Shown: in pieces, positions 59,681 to 64,000 of the stretch
Layout: each line of letters begins with the position of its first letter
Numbering within the stretch: the stretch's first letter is position 1
Origin: Hyparrhenia diplandra
Taxonomy: Eukaryota; Streptophyta; Magnoliopsida; Poales; Poaceae
NCBI GenBank assembly: GCA_015847255.1
Contig: JADLZK010009254.1
Coordinates: forward strand, 1-64,000
Direction of reading: 5' to 3'
Length of the DNA stretch: 64,000 nt
Made by a program: the position numbers and the translations under genes
The notes under the pieces: model-generated
The model's database searches: none
What the model was told of the DNA's origin: nothing
What the model saw: the letters and a program-made list of their open reading frames with translations, nothing else

Positions 59681-59886
59681 CATGACTACTACGACGCCTG
59701 CTATTGCCGGGCGCCGAGGGGGCGACCGCGTAGCCAAACCGTGGAGGCACGCAGTAGCCGTACGGTGCAAGGTAGGGCTACGACGACGACGGCGTGGCGG
59801 CTAAGGCCGACGGGCGATGGGCGCCCCTGGCGTGCTACCCGAGGGAGGTTGGTGTGGTCAAAACTACACGGTCCTTGCCCAAGTAA

Positions 59887-60677
59887 TGAGTCCGCCTAGG
59901 TGGGGTTGGATGAAAAGCCCAACACACCAACTGGATTCCACGAATCCCGCAATCTTAGCATTGATAGCCAAAATTATGACACACCGATCTGGCTACAATG
60001 CCACTAGGGCGTCTTGTTGCGCCTTGGCAATCTTAGCGCTGCACTCCGGCACACCCACTCAGGGAGAGGCCCAATCACACCCTAAAAGACTAGTCATATA
60101 GGGGAAGGGTGGCTCTCCCTTTTAAGGTGGCTTCCTCATCCCAAGTTAAGCAAGTTGGGATTAGTCAGAGGCTCACATAGCCACTGCCCGACTACAACTA
60201 GGCCACTTGGCCCATTTTGTTGCGTCTTTGCCAACTGGTAATAGTGGAGGATGTCCTCATATTTCCTACCCCCTCAACAAGGACCCAACTCTAATACCAA
60301 ATAATGAGTCCGGCCTAGGGGTGTTGGATGAAAACCCCGACACACCGATCCGGAATCCTAGAATCCCGCAATATTAGCACCAATAGCCAAAATTATGACA
60401 CACCAATCCGGCTACAACACCACTAGGGCCACTTGTTGCGCAGTGGAAATCTTAGCACCGCACTCCGGCGCACCCACTCAGGGCGAGGCCCAATCACCCT
60501 AAAAGACTAGTCCGATAGAGGAAGGGTGGCTCTCCCTTTTAAGGTGGCTTCCTCCTCCCGAGTTAAGTAAAGTTGGGATTGTACAGAGGCTCACACGGTT
60601 GCTGCCCGACTACGACTGGGCCTTGGCTCATTTTTTCTTGCGTCTTTGCCAACGGGAAATTGTGGAGCATGTCCTCA
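59887..60677 (-). mobile_element. TRIM-like element: two 373-bp LTRs around 45 bp
   Basis: Direct repeats 59887-60259 and 60305-60677 both begin TGAGTCCG and end GTCCTCA on the plus strand and are diverged. The 45 bp between them contains, on the minus strand, TGGTATTAGAG (primer-binding-site-like) next to one repeat and a purine run GAGGGGGTAGGAAA next to the other, in the right order for a minus-strand retroelement. No coding sequence. Flanks (agtaa, tcacc) do not match. It interrupts the copia gag. Confidence 0.7.
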
Positions 60678-61800
60678 TCACCAGTGATTATGGAACATTT
60701 GCGGTGGGCGAGGTGCGTCGACTTGGTCGGCCGGAGCCTCCTCCTGCCTATTACCGCCATGCCCGCGCGGCCGTCGAGCGGTTGCCCCGACACACGCCAC
60801 GGAGCCGCCTTGGCCGCAACCTTGGCCGTTGTAGATGGCGGCGCCACGGGTGAGCGACCGGAAGGCGAGAGGCACCGCATCACGAGTCGGTGAGGAGGGA
60901 GATGGAGGCGGTGTGGTGTCGGTGTTGGCAAAGCAATGTCTTCGAGGTCGATCTCCTCAAGAAGAAGAAGCGTGTGCGTCTCCACGATGGTGGGGAACGG
61001 CTGCTGCAGCTTGATGTTGGTGACCATGGACAAAAACTTGCCGCCGAGGCCACGGAGCAAAGGTGAGGACGAGGGTGCGGTCGCCGACCGGATCGCCAAG
61101 TCATGGAGGGTGGCGGCCATTGTCTCGAGGCAATCGACGTAAGTCGGTGATGGAGGTGGTGCCTTGCTTCGACTCACACTGCCCAAGGAACTCATCCTCG
61201 AGATGCACCCAAGCAACGCATGCATTAGGTTCTTCAACATTGTGTACCGCTGAAGGTCGGGGTTGATCGTGCCCTAGATCAACGTGAGGACGGTCCAATC
61301 CATCCGCATCCACGCCGGTCGATCGACGTTGACCACGCCGAAAGGACATGATCGGTGAGGGCATACTTGCACAACACGACGAGGAAGAGGGCGTGCCAGC
61401 GAGGGTAATTGTTTGCAGCGCGGTCGAGGATCGGGATCGGGATGAGGACCATGATGTTGAGGACGGCGATGGCGGCGGAGTTGACGCCGGCGTGCTTGGC
61501 CTCATACTCGCCGAGGGCCTTGGAGCCGCTCGGGCCGTGGCCTCGATGGAGGCGGGCGGCCTCGGCTTCGTGCTCGTGTTGCTCGCGCGTGCCTCACGGG
61601 CCCTGGCGCCGGCCTTTGTCTCGGCCTGACGGAGGCGTGGCAGGCGCGCACGGGCGTAGGAGGTGGAGGTGGGTGGCGGCGCCGCGGTAAGAGGTGACGC
61701 TGGGGGAGGGCTAATGAGCAGGGGGCTCGCGACGCACGCTGCCTCGCGTGATCGTTTGGACCGGACGGCTAGGGTTAGGAGCGTATGAGCGGTCGAGAAC
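60678..61800 (-). pseudogene. Copia gag region
   Basis: Reads LGCISRMSSLGSVSRSKAPP, LETMAATLHDLAI and FLSMVTNIKLQQPFPTIVET, resembling the gag core of plant copia elements. Several shifts. Confidence 0.55.
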
Positions 61801-61942
61801 CGAACCGCCTCACCGATGCCATGAAAGAGTATGAATTAGGGATTACTCGAAGTACCACTTAGACATAGTCAGTGTACATATATAGGCTGGTGAGGAGTCA
61901 TGATAGATAGGCTCACGAGCCCGATTAGGTTCCAACAATATG

Positions 61943-62829
61943 TAACGAAGGGAGGCGATCATGATCACTTAACGCTTGTAGGCGTCCCTGTACGCGGATA
62001 CAGCTGACAGTGAGCTATTCGACACATCATACGTACAGAATGGCCTAGACGGTGGAAACATGGAATTGTAATGGCATATCTCCTATGAGATGAATTGTAA
62101 TGACGTCTTTCAGAAGTTAAAGAATTGCAATGGTCTAAATCCAAATATATCCCTTTAAAAGAGAAGAAAGTGAACTTGGGCTTCGCCCGCACTGTGCGAG
62201 CTCGGCCACCTGGCCAGCCGCGTCCCCATGCGCGCGAAACGCTGAGAAGGGTGGCGGCCGGCCAGCGAAGCAGCTGCATGGCCGATGTTGCTGCTCGCGG
62301 TACTGTAGCAGTCCATCCCATTTTCAAATTCCTCAAATTACTCCCAAAATTATATGAAAACTTCAAAACTCCCACAATAAAAGTTGCTCCGCTCGACAAG
62401 ATCTTCAATTTTGCTTTAAGGTCCATCCTCTGATTCGAGCTGGTTGAAGAGTTTTGAAAATTTGGGGAGAAAGAATTTGCAATTTCAAATTGAGTTTTGG
62501 TTAATAAACCTTGGGAATTAATTATTGGTCAACTAGTTACCTGTCCTGAGGGTAAATTTCTCATTTTCTCTGGCCGGTTACATGCAAAATGAACGGAAGT
62601 GGGGCGTATGGAAAGAAAAATTTCTAGCAAGGGTACTGGACGACTTTTCGTTTTCTTTCCGATGATACGCAAGTCATTATGAACTTTTATAATGGCACAT
62701 ATAGGTAAAAAAACTCAGAAGAAAGACGGTAACTTTGACATTAGAACAACTGTCAACAAAATCAAGAAAACAAAACAAAAAGAAGAAGCAGTAGCAGCTA
62801 CATATACATATGCTGATATCAAGACTTAC
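61943..62829. other. NLR intron sequence next to exon 1
   Basis: No gene. 62076-62155 is the inverted copy of 46222-46284. The stretch ends with the exon 1 donor GTAAGT (complement of 62824-62829). Confidence 0.5.
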
Positions 62830-63340
62830 CTTGGTTGTTGGACCGCAAGAGTTCCCATGGTTGGTTTGTCAAATTCTCCGTCGGTATTGTTTACCTGCGC
62901 AACCACTCTGGGTTGCATGTCGAACAAATTATCCCGCTTGAGCTCCTCCAGGCGGCGGACAAGCTCTTCTATCTGCGAAAGCAAGGTGTATCGAAGAGGT
63001 ACCTCCGACAAGGGGAAGCAAGGAATGCATGAGCATCCTGATTTCCGGGACTCCAACCCAGGTCTGGCGGAGTGGTACACGCCCTGGAAGTACTCGTCGA
63101 CGATGTCTTCAGCCTTGAACACAGCGCCACGGATCTGGCTCGTCCATACACTCACCAGCTCATCGCGCTTGGCGATGTTCCCCTCCTCCGCCTTGTGGAC
63201 CCAAGCCATCCAAAACTGCAGTCCGGATTGGAGAGCCTCGACTCGCCTGTCCACATCCTGCAGGCTCTTGTACTCCCTGGAGGCAAACCGCCCCGATCTC
63301 GCCCGATCTTGTTGAGCACCGTAAGGATGGTGGTGTCCAT
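62830..63340 (-). other. NLR exon 1 (Rx-type coiled coil)
   Basis: ATG at 63340-63338 gives MDTTILTVLNKIG. A missing base near 63281-63292 shifts the frame before FASREYKSLQDVDRRVEAL. The rest (LQFWMAWVHKAEEGN, WTSQIRGAVFKAEDIVDEYF, LLSQIEELVRRLEELKR) is helical, as expected for a CC domain. With the base restored the exon is 512 nt, leaving phase 2, which the next exon completes. Confidence 0.8.
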
Positions 63341-63599
63341 CCTCCTTACCTCCCGGCCCCTGCAAACCTCTCGGCCCTCAAAGCTGGCAACACAATTATG
63401 AAGGCCTAAGTCAGTGGTGGATCCAGGAAAATTATATAGTAGGAACTCAAGGAGAACAAGATACATACCTAGACCAACATAAACTCGTTTGTCAATACAA
63501 CACCAATCTATATAGTTGTAAGTGGTTTTATATGAAAACAAGCTATTATTTGGAGAAGAAAATGTTATTCTCTTTTAGTTTTTGTCATTTTCAATTCAA

Positions 63600-64000
63600 T
63601 GCTATCAGATTATGGGTCAGGGAGGTGCCCGCGCGGTCCATATATGTGACCACGTCTAGCTATCGGGCCGAGACTGAGGCGAAGGAGGCTCACGAGGGCT
63701 GGACGAAGCTATCTACTTGAAGATCAAGGAAGGCCGCCGAGGATATCCGGAGTCTGGAGGATAGCGTAGTATCTATCTACATGCATTCTACTTAACAAAT
63801 TAGGAAACCGACGTTAGCTGATCGTCCTCTTTGTAACTCTACCTCTCAGCCTATATAAAGGAGGTCAATCTCATTCCCTTTCATCCCATCTACTATATAG
63901 TACTAGGAGCAACAAACCCAACCAAACATTTCACGTGATCCCGAACTTAGTGAATATGATTTTAACTAACAAATTCCTTAGGTTTCGTTGAATTTCTTCT
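63600..64000 (+). mobile_element. Possible LTR fragment upstream of the NLR
   Basis: 'ttgtaactctacctctcagcctatataaaggagg' near 63834-63866 resembles the TATA and transcription-start area of grass gypsy LTRs. The element runs off the window. It lies about 300-650 bp upstream of the NLR start in the opposite orientation. Confidence 0.35.

Larger units (their letters stand above)
57230..61937 (-). mobile_element. Ty1/copia retrotransposon with 116-117 bp LTRs and ATATG target duplication
   Basis: 4708 bp flanked by ATATG (57225-57229 and 61938-61942). LTRs are 57230-57346 (117 bp) and 61822-61937 (116 bp), both TGAAAGAGTATGAATT..CCAACA on the plus strand. Next to the 5' LTR (minus) is a primer-binding-like TGGCATCGGTGAG. 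A purine tract (TTTGGGAGAG) precedes the 3' LTR. Domain order gag, protease, integrase remnant, RT, RNase H is copia-type. It is cut by a TRIM-like element at 59887-60677. Confidence 0.85.
40099..63340 (-). pseudogene. CC-NB-ARC-LRR (NLR) resistance-type gene with a 20.5-kb intron; frameshifted
   Basis: Exon 1 (63340-62830) encodes an N-terminal coiled-coil Rx-type domain with an EDVID-like FKAEDIVDEYF motif. Exon 2 (42346-40099) starts RIEDVSGFDEYTKK and carries NB-ARC motifs: P-loop GESGIGKT, kinase-2 LLVVLDGMDD, RNBS-B GSRIMVITT, GLPL-like GLPLGVILL, RNBS-D-like LKLCFLYFASMP. Where MHD is expected it reads IHQ. LRRs follow (FLRVVDLKGVQLHKLP, LRYLGLRRCCLKDLP, LETLDVTDNEVNKIP) and the gene ends ASKPNLI. 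The donor CCAAG|GTAAGT and acceptor ATCCAG|A split one Arg codon (AG|A), so the exons belong together. Four single-base breaks (about 63285, 41265, 41190, 40465) interrupt about 930 codons. NLRs sense pathogens in the cytoplasm; this copy may be inactive or carry sequence errors. Confidence 0.85.

Noticed and set aside
61965..62426. 153-codon minus-strand frame
   Set aside because: It overlaps the repeated 62076-62155 sequence, which is a dispersed or terminal repeat; no protein similarity.
62830..63340. Separate small CC-only gene
   Set aside because: Its 3' end is a consensus donor whose phase joins exactly to the NB-ARC exon at 42346.

Overview
This is a plant nuclear window, almost certainly from a grass and most likely Oryza or a close relative. 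The signs are GC-rich gene starts, spliced genes with AT-rich introns, Stowaway, Tourist, CACTA, Helitron and PIF elements, nested LTR retrotransposons, and a tRNA-Gly(GCC). The species is inferred from repeat style and gene content, not from a search.

Layout. 1-13.5 kb is a mosaic of diverged duplicated blocks (1-1240 with 10558-11340; 2010-2945 with 11440-12325; 2945-4698 with 5575-7558 and 12325-12540). It carries a Tourist MITE, a SINE, a GC-rich non-LTR insertion and a Stowaway MITE. A tRNA-Gly lies at 13.62 kb. 15.36-25.34 kb (+) is a 24-exon chloroplast polynucleotide phosphorylase (PNPase) gene with conserved splice structure, but four exonic indels and one GC splice donor as read. 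26.5-28.2 kb (+) is a small four-exon gene of unknown function, 259 codons, whose phases all match. 28.2-40 kb is transposon-rich: Helitron ends, an inverted repeat, a decayed PIF/Harbinger element with two convergent coding regions, a small CACTA, a complete 1.6 kb Helitron carrying gene fragments, and a LINE endonuclease fragment.

40.1-63.34 kb (-) is one coiled-coil NB-ARC LRR (NLR) resistance-type gene. Its CC exon (63340-62830) and NB-ARC/LRR exon (42346-40099) are separated by about 20.5 kb, and the codon split across the gap matches exactly. The intron holds a 3.2 kb non-LTR element, a Stowaway MITE, a 9.9 kb Ty3/gypsy element and a 4.7 kb Ty1/copia element. The gypsy 3' LTR contains an inverted-repeat insertion carrying a decayed DUF2828 gene, itself cut by a solo LTR. 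A second solo LTR cuts the gypsy integrase. The copia has 116-117 bp LTRs and is cut by a 0.79 kb TRIM-like element. Most of these insertions were delimited here by matching target-site duplications.

The genes form no operon or pathway; they are independent eukaryotic loci. PNPase would act in chloroplast RNA 3'-end processing and decay, and the NLR in immune recognition. Both carry several 1-2 bp indels at similar density, so either both are recent pseudogenes or the assembly has residual indel errors. Read-level data would decide. All coordinates and junctions were derived by eye.
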